Assembly: GCA_003531665.1 (NCBI GenBank)
Contig: DQFC01000043.1
Span: 54,076-73,516, forward strand
Source of the DNA: Candidatus Collierbacteria bacterium
Lineage (GTDB): Bacteria > Patescibacteriota > Microgenomatia > UBA1400 > MFAQ01
Length of the DNA stretch: 19,441 bases
Direction of reading: 5' to 3'
In this document: piece by piece, positions 1 to 7,900 of the stretch
How the letters are laid out: the number at the start of each line of letters is the position of its first letter
Position numbering within the stretch: the stretch's first letter is position 1
Notes under the pieces: model-generated
What the model saw: only the letters and a program-made list of their open reading frames with translations
What the model was told of the DNA's origin: nothing
Database searches by the model: none
Made by a program: the position numbers and the translations under genes

Positions 1-75
1 TTCTTTAACTTTGCCGGACTTTCTTACCTAGCTGGCCTAGCCGCCTTCGTCAAGGCCAAAACCCTGAAGAAGTAA
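1..75 (+). CDS. C-terminal end of a truncated protein (partial)
   Basis: Frame 1 is open from the first base and stops with TAA at 73-75, giving 24 residues that end in KAKTLKK. The visible part has a hydrophobic stretch (FFNFAGLSYLAGLAAFV) followed by a lysine-rich tail, as expected for a last membrane helix with a cytoplasmic end. The rest lies upstream of the window, so no function can be given. No clear terminator follows. Confidence 0.55.
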   Translation, partial: FFNFAGLSYLAGLAAFVKAKTLKK

Positions 76-213
76 GTTAAAATAATTGAACTTTACCTTT
101 TCCCTTCTGTTTTAGCCCAGGAGAGAAAAGAGTAGAACTCAATCTACGCACGCTAACTTATTCAATTCCACTACCCCGCCAATCGGGGAACCCATCTCAA
201 TAGGAGTAACCCC

Positions 214-1197
214 ATGTCCAACCAAATTTTGTTTTGGATCGTCCTTGTGGTCTGGGCCCTCATCTTTTTGGGCCTCGGCTTCTGGATCTACAAGGCCACT
301 CGCCGAACTCTGCCCATCATCGTGATGGCCCTGTTCCTGCTGGTCTCGGCCTTCCTGGCCTACGGCAACTTCTTCCCAAGCGGCATCGCCGCCCCCACCT
401 CCGACTGCACCCCCGCCACCGTGGTCACCGAGATCACCAATCAAGTGGTCTATGTGGACCTGCGCGACGGCGACCGGATCATGCCCTCAGTCGTCACAGT
501 CAAGCCCGTGCTCGGCGGTAAAAACCTCATCGTGGTCACCGACCCCGGCTTCGCCATGGACATCATCTACCAGTCCATGATCTTCTCCAGCTACAAGCTC
601 GAAGGATCACAAGCGGAAGTCCTCTGCTTCGTCGCACAGTTACCCGAAGCCAAAGACGCTGTGAAGGTGTACATCGGGAATGAAATCCCGAACGGCTACA
701 CCTCAGTTGAAAAGGCCAAGGGCTGGTGGGACTCCCTCACCACCCGCACCTATTCGACTGACGAGGAAGACCTCGATGCAGGAAAGGCAATTCCTTCCTT
801 CATCCCTGCCGGCGCTACGAAAGAAATGCGCACCATTTCCCCCACCGGCAATGAAGCTGACTACGGCCAATTCTGGATCACTACCCAGCCGGGTCAGGTT
901 GTCCATTATGTGGTCCTGAGTGGCTACAAGTTCACTATCATGGCCGGTTACGAAGGCACCAACTTCCACTACGCCACTGTCGCCGCCAACTTCTTCGACA
1001 ACGTTATCCAAAAGACCGGATACGTGGTCGAACAAGACCACGTTTGGGGTGTCAAGCTGGTTCTCTGTGGTCCTGCCACAGCCACCGATACCATTCTCAA
1101 CAGCGCCTACACCACTGATGCCGGCCTTACTGTTCCCGTCCATGCCGAGTGGCAAACCAGCCTATCTGGCTGGGCCTGCGAAAAGGTCGGCGAGTAG
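214..1197 (+). CDS. Unrecognised membrane-anchored protein, 327 aa
   Basis: I do not recognise this protein. Two hydrophobic segments lie at about residues 5-26 and 33-50, joined by a short basic loop (KATRR). They are followed by a soluble domain of about 275 residues rich in Val, Thr, Gly and aromatic residues, which suggests a beta-rich domain held at the membrane. The start is set by AGGAG at 202-206, 7 nt before ATG. A small hairpin (CCCCG 174-178 with CGGGG 184-188) sits just upstream of the ribosome binding site. An intrinsic terminator follows at 1226-1258, so it appears monocistronic. Third codon positions are strongly G/C rich, especially in the first half, unlike the AT-leaning glycosyltransferase next door. 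That could mean high expression or a different origin. It is very likely a real gene; its function is unknown. Confidence 0.85.
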   Translation: MSNQILFWIVLVVWALIFLGLGFWIYKATRRTLPIIVMALFLLVSAFLAYGNFFPSGIAAPTSDCTPATVVTEITNQVVYVDLRDGDRIMPSVVTVKPVLGGKNLIVVTDPGFAMDIIYQSMIFSSYKLEGSQAEVLCFVAQLPEAKDAVKVYIGNEIPNGYTSVEKAKGWWDSLTTRTYSTDEEDLDAGKAIPSFIPAGATKEMRTISPTGNEADYGQFWITTQPGQVVHYVVLSGYKFTIMAGYEGTNFHYATVAANFFDNVIQKTGYVVEQDHVWGVKLVLCGPATATDTILNSAYTTDAGLTVPVHAEWQTSLSGWACEKVGE

Positions 1198-1225
1198 CCG
1201 TCACCTCCATCTTCTTCTCCGTTCC

Positions 1226-1258
1226 GCCCCTCCCGAATTTCTGGAGGGGCTTTTTTTT
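1226..1258 (+). terminator. Intrinsic terminator after the 327-aa gene
   Basis: An 8-bp perfect stem (GCCCCTCC 1226-1233 with GGAGGGGC 1243-1250) with a 9-nt loop is followed directly by eight T residues. Confidence 0.9.
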
Positions 1259-1277
1259 GCCCAAACCCTCCCCACCC

Positions 1278-1306
1278 TTGACTTTTACGCACATTTGTGC
1301 TATTAT
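1278..1306 (+). promoter_or_regulatory. Promoter of the glycosyltransferase gene, leaderless
   Basis: TTGACT (1278-1283), a 17-bp spacer and TATTAT (1301-1306), with TG one base before the -10 box. The -10 is followed by AGGACA, a sequence repeated at three other promoters here. The expected start of transcription is at about 1313, one base before ATG 1314, so the mRNA should have essentially no leader. Confidence 0.85.
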
Positions 1307-1313
1307 AGGACAC

Positions 1314-2237
1314 ATGAGAAACGCTAGAAACAAGCCACTCATCTCGGTAGTTATCCCTGTTTTTAACGGAAACGGTTATCTTCCTGCGGCCATTCAAAGT
1401 ATCCTTGCCCAAACCTATCGCCATATTGAAGTTATTGCTATCGACGATGGCTCCACCGACAACTCTTTCGAAATCCTGAAAAGATTCGCCAAACTCGACT
1501 CTCGTGTCCGTGTATTCAGAAATCCCAAAAATTTAAACATCGCCAACACTCTCAATCGTGGAATCAAATTGGCCAAAGGCCAATATATCGCCCGTATGGA
1601 TGCCGACGACGTCGCTCTTCCTCACCGCTTAGCCAAACAGCTTCACTATCTACTCTTACACCCAGACACCGTTATTGTTGGTGGTCAGGTCAAAACCATC
1701 GACATTGATGGCAAAATCCTTGGCCGCAAACTGTTTCCCAAGTCAAACAAACAAATCAGAGAAGCTCTCTATACCAGCAACCCTATCCAACACCCCACAG
1801 CTATGATAAACAGAGCTCTATTGCCCAAAAATTTCATATGGTACAACTCAGCGTTTCCTCCCGCGGAAGATTACGATCTCTTTTTCCGTTTGGGAAAATA
1901 CGGTAGTTACCACAATTTATCCTGTTTTGTCCTTCAATATCGTCAATATATTGGATCGGCTACCTTCAAAAACCCGATCAAAACCTTTGCGGCCACCAAG
2001 AAAATTAGACACTTAGCCATCACCAAGTATGGTTACCTTCCTAGTTTAAAATCGAAATTCATTCATTCCCTTCAAGTTTCTCTTATTGCCCTCCTTCCCG
2101 ACTTCCTCATTTATCCTACCTATGTTTTGGTTAGAGGAATACGTTCTCCTCTCCAGCTTCTTGCCGACTATCTTGGAGAGATGAAATTCTTTCCAAACGT
2201 AATTCCCAAATCAGACAATTTTACCGTCCAGCCTTAA
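1314..2237 (+). CDS. Family 2 (GT-A fold) glycosyltransferase, 307 aa
   Basis: This is a cytoplasmic or membrane-associated sugar transferase that uses a nucleotide sugar. The N-terminus has the GT2 pattern: SVVIPVFN at 11-18, IDDGSTD at 43-49, and the metal-binding DADD at 96-99. A likely catalytic acidic motif, AEDYD, lies at 184-188. The C-terminal 60 residues include a hydrophobic stretch (about 249-270) that may touch the membrane. Length is usual for single-domain GT2 enzymes. The open frame extends upstream to 1149, but that region runs through the previous gene and its terminator; ATG 1314 sits one base after the predicted transcription start and begins directly before the GT2 domain. 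There is no Shine-Dalgarno sequence. Donor and acceptor cannot be read from sequence; a role in surface polysaccharide synthesis is an inference from the family. Confidence 0.92.
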   Translation: MRNARNKPLISVVIPVFNGNGYLPAAIQSILAQTYRHIEVIAIDDGSTDNSFEILKRFAKLDSRVRVFRNPKNLNIANTLNRGIKLAKGQYIARMDADDVALPHRLAKQLHYLLLHPDTVIVGGQVKTIDIDGKILGRKLFPKSNKQIREALYTSNPIQHPTAMINRALLPKNFIWYNSAFPPAEDYDLFFRLGKYGSYHNLSCFVLQYRQYIGSATFKNPIKTFAATKKIRHLAITKYGYLPSLKSKFIHSLQVSLIALLPDFLIYPTYVLVRGIRSPLQLLADYLGEMKFFPNVIPKSDNFTVQP

Positions 2238-2262
2238 TCGTCTCAAATCAAACTGATACCAT

Positions 2263-2291
2263 TTGATATTCTCGTCAAGTTGTGATAATAT
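2263..2291 (+). promoter_or_regulatory. Promoter of the 2323-2983 gene pair
   Basis: TTGATA (2263-2268), a 17-bp spacer and TAATAT (2286-2291) with TG at 2283-2284. It continues as AGGACA, like the promoters at 1301, 4539 and 16230. The predicted start is near 2298, giving a leader of about 25 nt with AAGGAG before ATG 2323. Confidence 0.8.
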
Positions 2292-2322
2292 AGGACATAC
2301 TCACATTGACTAAGGAGACAAA

Positions 2323-2607
2323 ATGACCCCTCGAAAATCTACAAAACCCGTAGTGTCGGCAGCACCCGTCGTAATCCCAGAGCCTGCCAAGACAACTTCC
2401 CCCATGAATTTGGTTCGAGGCATGGCGCTCGTCGGCGGCCTCACTGCCTACGCGCTTAGTTACGTTACCCATGGGTGGTTTCACGCCGTCATGATCTTGA
2501 TGACCATTCTGTTTTCGGGAGTCTTCCTGTATACCGTAGCACTCTACGTGTATGCAATGCTTCCTGAAGATACCCAGGAAGCCATCCGCGACATGCTTCC
2601 TTGGTAA
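2323..2607 (+). CDS. Small two-helix membrane protein, 94 aa, unknown
   Basis: I do not recognise this protein. About 28 residues of Pro/Ala/Thr/Lys-rich N-terminal tail lead into two hydrophobic segments (about 31-48 and 52-79), then a short acidic end (PEDTQEAIRDMLPW). The ribosome binding site is AAGGAG in the leader, about 7 nt before ATG. The promoter at 2263-2291 and the following gene 58 bp downstream suggest a two-gene unit that ends at the 2991-3013 terminator. No catalytic motif is visible. Confidence 0.8.
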   Translation: MTPRKSTKPVVSAAPVVIPEPAKTTSPMNLVRGMALVGGLTAYALSYVTHGWFHAVMILMTILFSGVFLYTVALYVYAMLPEDTQEAIRDMLPW

Positions 2608-2665
2608 GAGCCCCAAAACCGATCAAGGGTTGCCAATCACCAACCCTGTCAAGAAAGGACGATAG

Positions 2666-2983
2666 ATGAAACTAAAACATATCAATGGGGTCCTTGCGAT
2701 CACAATCCTTCTCCTCGTCTTGATAGCCATCTTTGGATCAAGACAAATCGTCACCACTGAGACGGGATTGTATTATCCCGGTAACGAGGACAGCACCGTC
2801 GGTTATGTCGCCTTACCGACTGAACCATTTTCTGTGTTGTATCTGGAAGATGCATTCTCGGTCTACTTCCCGGAGGGTCAGCCAGCATCAGGAACCTCGG
2901 TGGAGTGTACGATAATCTACCGATACTTTTTTATCTTCCCTTTGGACGGCAAGTTTACCATCACTGTCGTCCCATCGGATTGA
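2666..2983 (+). CDS. Small membrane-anchored protein, 105 aa, unknown
   Basis: One N-terminal hydrophobic helix (about residues 8-24) with lysines before it, and no lipobox cysteine, followed by about 80 residues that would lie outside the cell. The outer part is rich in Tyr, Phe, Thr and Val and has one Cys, which fits a small beta domain. The ribosome binding site AAAGGA lies about 7 nt before ATG. It is the second gene of the unit starting at 2323 and is followed by a strong terminator. The 103-aa protein at 4584-4895 has the same plan (basic start, one helix, I-x-VTT just after it, short beta-like domain) and may be a distant relative. Confidence 0.8.
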   Translation: MKLKHINGVLAITILLLVLIAIFGSRQIVTTETGLYYPGNEDSTVGYVALPTEPFSVLYLEDAFSVYFPEGQPASGTSVECTIIYRYFFIFPLDGKFTITVVPSD

Positions 2984-2990
2984 TTCTCAG

Positions 2991-3013
2991 GCCCCGCCAT
3001 GCGGGGCTTTTTT
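2991..3013 (+). terminator. Intrinsic terminator after 2666-2983
   Basis: GCCCCGC (2991-2997) pairs with GCGGGGC (3001-3007) around a CAT loop and is followed by six T residues. It begins 8 bp after the stop codon and separates this unit from the convergent GNAT gene. Confidence 0.9.
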
Positions 3014-3017
3014 GTGA

Positions 3018-3518
3018 CTACTTCAATTCCAGTTCAAACTTACTCTTCTCCACCTTTCCCACTTTATCATCCTCAATCCACTCTTTTTCATATTCCACAA
3101 ACCCTTTATTTATCACAAATTTATACATCTCCGGAAAACTCTTCTCTATAGTATGTAGGGTAATTTTTTTAATTCCATCCTGCCGACACTTGACGGCTAA
3201 CTCTTCGAACATATTAGAAAATATTCCTAGCCTCCTGAACTCTGACAATACCCCGGCATTCCAAACATGCATTACTTCGTCTGTTGTTTTGTATGCTAGC
3301 AGGAACCCCACTATTTCTCCATCTACTTTTCCCACAACCAAGATTCCATCCTTCTCAATTTTGCTTCTCCAATTTTCTTTATTGTGATACTTCTTAATTT
3401 CTTCCTCATTTGGGTTATACACCAGCCTCGCCACCCGCAAGGCATCATCCAGATTCTCCACTCCCCCAATTTCTATTTCTACTTTTACATTTTTTGAGTT
3501 GTTTACTTTATTTTCCAT
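3018..3518 (-). CDS. GNAT-family N-acetyltransferase, 166 aa
   Basis: The protein should transfer an acetyl group from acetyl-CoA to an unknown amine. The core GNAT features are present: a beta strand ILVVGKVDGEIVGFLLAYK, then strand 4 (HVWNAGVL) running into the acetyl-CoA binding segment RRLGIFSNMFEELA, and the late IKKITLHTIE ... MYKFVINKGF segment typical of the fold's C-terminal half. The usual R-x-x-G-x-G/A reads RRLGIF, a mild variant. I chose ATG 3518 because a -10 box on this strand ends six bases upstream, placing +1 on the A of ATG. GGAGG lies between but is only one base from ATG. An alternative in-frame ATG at 3557 would add 13 residues. The substrate is unknown; the gene stands alone between a terminator and the transposase locus. 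Confidence 0.85.
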   Translation of the reverse strand: MENKVNNSKNVKVEIEIGGVENLDDALRVARLVYNPNEEEIKKYHNKENWRSKIEKDGILVVGKVDGEIVGFLLAYKTTDEVMHVWNAGVLSEFRRLGIFSNMFEELAVKCRQDGIKKITLHTIEKSFPEMYKFVINKGFVEYEKEWIEDDKVGKVEKSKFELELK

Positions 3519-3524
3519 TCCTCC

Positions 3525-3533
3525 ACTATACCA
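3525..3533 (-). promoter_or_regulatory. Extended -10 of the GNAT gene
   Basis: On the minus strand this reads TGGTATAGT, an extended -10, with GGAGGA between it and ATG 3518. The 7-nt rule puts +1 exactly at the A of ATG. No good -35 is visible. The gene at 8731-9498 has the same TATAGTGGAGG string before its ATG. Confidence 0.6.
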
Positions 3534-3589
3534 AAAAACCTTCTCGCCCTTTGCCATCTTCCCATCACAACCATACCGAACGCAACCAA

Positions 3590-3616
3590 GACCTTCAAGG
3601 ACAGTCCTTGAAGGTC
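3590..3616. repeat. REP-like palindrome, copy 1
   Basis: A perfect 27-bp palindrome: arm GACCTTCAAGGAC, central A, then the exact reverse complement. It lies 29 bp before the transposase start. Copy 4 lies right after the transposase stop codon, so the two may mark the borders of the transposase locus. Confidence 0.9.
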
Positions 3617-3645
3617 AATAATATTCAACGAAGTATCATTAATTA

Positions 3646-4329
3646 ATGCCTTCAAAAAATGCTATCAAAGAATACGAAGCGGGAGCCTACTACCATGTAT
3701 ACAATCGCGGTGTCGAAAAACGAACCATCTTTCAGGACGACAAGGATTACAAAACCTTCCTTTCATATCTCAAGCTTTATCTCATTTCTCATGACTCTCA
3801 GGAACTCTCAGACCTTCAAGACCTTCAAGGACTGTCCTTGAAGGTCTTTCCCAGCCGAAAACCAAAAAACTATGCTGATCAAATCGAACTGCTTGCTTAT
3901 TGTTTGATGCCTAACCATATTCATTTATTCATAAAACAACACGGCGATTTATCGATGGGTAACTTTATGAGTTCCTTGGCAACAAAATACGTCAGGTATT
4001 TTAACACTCGGCACAAACGAATCGGCCACCTCTTTCAAGACAGATATAAGGCGGTAAAGATCGAAGGTGAGTCTCAATGGATCCATCTTTCAAAATACAT
4101 TCATCGCAATCCACTTGATCTCCCCACCTTCAAGGACAGTCCTTGTAGGTTAGACGAGTACCAATATTCTTCGTACTCAAACTATTTGGGTAAATTCAGT
4201 CAAACTTGGGTACAGCCAGACGATATTCTCTCCAACTTCGGCAACCAGCCTCACAATTCATATCGCGCTTTCGTTGAAGAACCGTTGGACATCATCCCCA
4301 TTTATTTCTCCGCCATCGACTACGATTGA
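3646..4329 (+). CDS. REP-associated Y1 (HUH) transposase, TnpA-REP/RAYT type, 227 aa
   Basis: A single-strand nuclease of the IS200/IS605-related Y1 family (Y1_Tnp domain). The HUH metal motif is H91-I-H93 in the segment LLAYCLMPNHIHLFIKQ. The likely catalytic tyrosine is Y151 in KYIHRNP, and the family segment GHLFQDRYKA is at 127-136. RAYTs act on palindromic REP sequences, and this gene fits: copies of a 27-bp palindrome lie before it, after it and twice inside it. The internal copies encode residues 59-67 (DLQGLSLKV, preceded by a partial DLQ repeat) and 161-168 (TFKDSPCR). Both lie in segments outside the catalytic motifs, so the protein may still be active. There is no clear Shine-Dalgarno sequence; ATG 3646 directly precedes the conserved N-terminal region (YYHVYNRG). 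No tnpB or second transposase gene is present. Confidence 0.92.
   Translation: MPSKNAIKEYEAGAYYHVYNRGVEKRTIFQDDKDYKTFLSYLKLYLISHDSQELSDLQDLQGLSLKVFPSRKPKNYADQIELLAYCLMPNHIHLFIKQHGDLSMGNFMSSLATKYVRYFNTRHKRIGHLFQDRYKAVKIEGESQWIHLSKYIHRNPLDLPTFKDSPCRLDEYQYSSYSNYLGKFSQTWVQPDDILSNFGNQPHNSYRAFVEEPLDIIPIYFSAIDYD
3811..3846. repeat. REP-like palindrome, copy 2, inside the transposase gene
   Basis: The full palindrome occupies 3820-3846, arm GACCTTCAAGGAC with central T. A partial direct copy of the arm (GACCTTCAA, 3811-3819) sits directly before it. It is in frame and encodes residues 56-67 of the transposase. Confidence 0.9.
4125..4151. repeat. REP-like palindrome, copy 3, degenerate, inside the transposase gene
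   Basis: It matches the 27-bp palindrome with three differences (first base C, one A to T in the right arm, last base T). It is read in a different frame from copy 2, giving TFKDSPCR (161-168). Confidence 0.85.
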
Positions 4330-4356
4330 GACCTTCAAGGACTGTCGTTGAAGGTC
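4330..4356. repeat. REP-like palindrome, copy 4, abutting the transposase stop
   Basis: It starts on the base after the TGA stop. It differs from the perfect palindrome at one base of the right arm (GTCGTTG for GTCCTTG). The following 170 bp (4357-4530) hold no gene I can support. Confidence 0.9.
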
Positions 4357-4533
4357 AGGGAACAGGGCTTTCGAGATCTCCACGCTTCCATTACCAAAAG
4401 CCATAATCTTATTCGAAGATCCCACCATAAGCACGACCGGGCTCGTCAAGTACCCACTTACTTCTGGTGCAGCCTCACCACCCGGTTCATCACTATTTTC
4501 TTCATGCCTCAATATACCAAAGGAATTTGTAAG

Positions 4534-4544
4534 TGATATAATAT
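4534..4544 (+). promoter_or_regulatory. Promoter (-10 region) of 4584-4895
   Basis: The sequence TGATATAATAT followed by AGGACA gives a perfect extended -10 (TG, one base, TATAAT) or, aligned to its three sister promoters, TAATAT at 4539-4544. No strong -35 is visible. AAGGAG at 4574-4579 serves the next gene. Confidence 0.75.
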
Positions 4545-4583
4545 AGGACAAAGGCCACATTCCCAATTTATCCAAGGAGTTAT

Positions 4584-4895
4584 ATGAAAAAGCCTCTGAA
4601 GCTTCTAATTGTTCTTATTTTGTTTGTTCTATTATTTGCCCCCATCTACACAAATATCACTGTCACCACAGACTACCGTGAGGGACAGTTGGTGCCATTA
4701 ACAAACTTTAATTCAATGGTATTTGACTCTCCTGTCCTTTCAATTGCCAAACTATATTTCGGTGAAATCAGTCCGAGTAATTACATTTTCTATCTCGGAG
4801 GATATCCAGCAGAAAACAGTTTAGTTCATCAGCACGAAATCCAAACGGTCTGGAATCCGACCGATCACATTTTCATTGTCTGGTTCATCTATTAG
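4584..4895 (+). CDS. Small membrane-anchored protein, 103 aa, unknown
   Basis: I do not recognise this protein. A basic start (MKKPLK) and one hydrophobic helix (about 6-22) are followed by a domain of about 80 residues, rich in Tyr, Phe, Ile and Thr and without cysteine, that should lie outside the cell. The plan matches 2666-2983, and the two units share nearly the same -10/AGGACA promoter. AAGGAG lies about 4 nt before ATG. A strong terminator follows within 6 bp of the stop, so it is monocistronic. Confidence 0.8.
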   Translation: MKKPLKLLIVLILFVLLFAPIYTNITVTTDYREGQLVPLTNFNSMVFDSPVLSIAKLYFGEISPSNYIFYLGGYPAENSLVHQHEIQTVWNPTDHIFIVWFIY

Positions 4896-4900
4896 CCTCC

Positions 4901-4931
4901 ACCGGCACCTCATCACAGGTGCCGGTTTTTT
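4901..4931 (+). terminator. Intrinsic terminator after 4584-4895
   Basis: A 10-bp stem (ACCGGCACCT 4901-4910 with AGGTGCCGGT 4917-4926), a 6-nt loop, and a T run at 4926-4931. Confidence 0.92.
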
Positions 4932-4951
4932 GTCAAATAACCTCCCTCAAA

Positions 4952-4960
4952 TGCTAAACT
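4952..4960 (+). promoter_or_regulatory. Extended -10 of the 1253-aa membrane gene, leaderless
   Basis: TGCTAAACT is an extended -10 whose last base is 5 nt before GTG 4966. The expected +1 (about 4967) falls on the start codon. The -35 is weak. Confidence 0.5.
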
Positions 4961-4965
4961 GATTT

Positions 4966-7900
4966 GTGGCTAAGAATATTACCAAAGCTAAACATCGTTT
5001 TCCACTTCGACAGATTCGTCACCTGCCGCTTTTTTTCCGTCGGTCTTGGCCCATGCTCGCGCTTCTTTCGATCTCCTCATTACTTGCCTTTCTAAATTAC
5101 GAACCGGGAACTTTTCTCATTGGTTGGGATAATCTCAATCCGGAGTTCGACATTCTTATGAATCTCAAACGGGCAATGTATTCCGTCTGGCAAGAATATC
5201 GAGGGCTGGGGTTATTGGGCGGACAAGCCCACTCCGCCGATATTCCCCGAATGCTACTTATTCTTCTTTTGCAAACTCTAAAATTTCCTCTTTCCTTCAT
5301 CAGATACTTCACTACATTTCTTCCTTTAGTTGCCGGACCAATTGGCGTTTATCTCCTTTTCTATCACCACTTATTTCGTGATAAACTCGACGCCAAAACT
5401 ACCCAATTTGCTTCTTTTCTCGGAGCACTATTTTATTTACTGAACCTTAATACCCTGCAAACTTTTTTTGTTCCGTTTGAAACATTTACTTGGTTCTACG
5501 GAGCCTTTCCTTATTTGCTCTTTTTCACAATTTCCTACATCAGTAAACCCTCCCTCAAGAGTTTATCCACATTATTTCTAATCTCTCTGATTTCTTCTCC
5601 TTCCTTTTATGTAGAAACAATTTTTCTGGTTTTCTTTGTTTGTATTCTCCCGTTTATCATTGAATATTTTTTGGAAAAGAGACGTCTACTCATTTCAATA
5701 AAAACCGTCTCGACCGGAATTATTACCATCATCATCCCTCATTTATATTGGCTTTTACCGGTTGCCTTTTTTGTCTTTTCCGGCGGAGGTCAAGCCACGG
5801 TAGCCGCAAAAATCAACCAAATTTCCTCCCCTCAGACTTATTACCGGAATCTTGAATTTGCCAACTTTAAGGATCTGGCTTTTATCAAAGGCTATCTCTT
5901 CAATTACTTGGATATGGGTCCAAATTTTAAATATGACCACCTTCTCTCTACTTGGAGGTACCACCTCTCCACACCCATGATTACCATCATTGGTTACCTC
6001 ACTTTTTCAATTATTCTCATAGGCCTCTACTACTCATTCAAGAAAAAATTCTCCTGGACCGCCTCTTTTATGAGTGTTCTCTGTCTTTGTTTTTTCTTTT
6101 TACTCGGCGGAGGTTTACTTATCAATCAAGTTATCCCCCTTCTTGGGGAACTCTTCAGATCTCCATTTACCAAATTTTCCATCCCACTTTCCTTATCCTT
6201 TTCATTTTTCTTTGCCATCGGTAGTATTTTTATACTTGATCTTTTTACCTTTCTTCACAGTCGTCTCACCTATCCAATAACCCTTTTTACTGTAGCCACC
6301 TCCCTTGTTCTTTTTACATCCCCCGCCTTCTCGGGAAATCTAGTCTCCGGCAGTATGCGACAAACTATTCCTCAAGAATACTTTGATCTTTTCGCTTATT
6401 TAAAGACTCAAGACCCAGCCACAAGACTAGCCAACTTTCCTCAGTATACTTTCTGGGGTTGGAACTACTACGACTGGCCTGCCCGCCGTGGCGGGGGATA
6501 TCGTGGCTCCGGTTTTCTGTGGCATGGCATCAAACAACCGCTTCTGGACCGAGCTTTTGATGTTTGGGACAAGTCCTCCGAGAAATATTACGAAGAAATT
6601 TCCACAGCTATTTACTCAAACAGTCAAAGCGAATTTGAAAAAATAATCGAAAAGTATTCGATCAATTGGGTTCTCCTGGACAAATACGTCATTTCTCCCG
6701 ATGGTAAAACCGATCTCGGAATAGCCACCTTGGATAAATTCCTTACCTCATCTTCAAAGTTCTCTCTAAACAAAAACTTCAACGATAAAATATTTCTTTA
6801 CAAAACAGCTCTTGATCAACCCACTAAAAACTTTCTCTCCCTCTCCGAACTAAGCACTAACAACCTCGCGCCAACAACTCCCTTCTCCTCCCTCTCTCTC
6901 CGTCCCAGTCAAGAATGGACCGAAAAGGCCAACTTCCTCTCCATCACTCAATCAATAACTAATAACCAACAGCCAATCACTCTCTCTATCCCCTCCCTCA
7001 CCGAAACCGAAAAACTTCTTCCCGTCAAATTCGAATATCAAAAATTCGGCAATCAAATCAACCTTCGCCTCACCCCCATCACCCCGGTAATATTTACTGA
7101 CGACAAGCAGATAGATTTAAACGTCACCTCCAAGACGATTTCCATTCCCGTTCCGGCGGAGGAAAGTTTTATCGTTCAATTAAATGATCAGTATTTTTCC
7201 CTCCAACTTCCGGCTGAAATCCCAAACGTTTACGATTTCTTCGAGATAGCTACTACCTACCTTCCCACCGGACAAAACTTTCCGGTATCCATCTTTAGCA
7301 TCAATCAATCCGCCTACTACCCACTTACAAACGAACTTTCCCTGGCTACACCGGTTCAGTGTTACACCGACAAACCAAATCGAAAACTCGAAAAAATCAT
7401 TTCACCAAGTGGTATTTCTCTTCTGGGAACCGATGTCAATGGTTGTCTTTCGGTAGCTATTCCCATCACTGCTCCGGAAAACTTAATCTCCTACTCTTTT
7501 CAATATTCTTCTCCCAACCTCATCACCGGCAATGTAAATGTCTCTGGCCAAGACTTCATTTCTCAGGAGGTGTCTAGTGCTTTAGAGCCAAGCGCCACAC
7601 CCAAAAAAGCTATTCTTTTTACTCATGCCACCGGGAAATATCAGCAGATAAACTTGGTTCTCGAAGCCGAAGACACCAAATCGATCCACGAGATCCGCTA
7701 CCAGGACATTGAGCTAAGAATTCACCCCTTACTTTTCTCCACTCGCACTTCTATCACCGATATTCCTTCACAAGAAATTGTCCTCTCCCCCTCCACCACC
7801 GGAATTCAAGTTTCCCTTCCTTTAACCGCTACCCAATTTGATGTTTCCGAAACTCCCCAATCCAACTCCCTTCTTCCGGAAAGCAGAAATTGTGATCAAT

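Noticed and set aside
703..1155. Long open frames antisense to the 327-aa gene, and similar ones opposite other genes
   Set aside because: They come from the GC-rich codon pattern of the real gene, lack ribosome binding sites and have no recognisable protein features.
1149..1313. Longer N-terminus for the glycosyltransferase
   Set aside because: These codons run through the previous gene's 3' end, its terminator and the glycosyltransferase promoter; GT2 homology starts right after ATG 1314.
3590..4356. CRISPR-like repeats
   Set aside because: The copies are true palindromes at irregular distances (230, 305 and 205 bp) in and around a transposase gene, with no spacers and no cas genes.
4258..4575. 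Minus-strand frame of 105 codons over the transposase end and REP copy 4
   Set aside because: It overlaps a well-supported gene and the 4584 promoter, has no ribosome binding site, and part of it is the palindrome read on the other strand. A remnant in 4360-4530 cannot be excluded.
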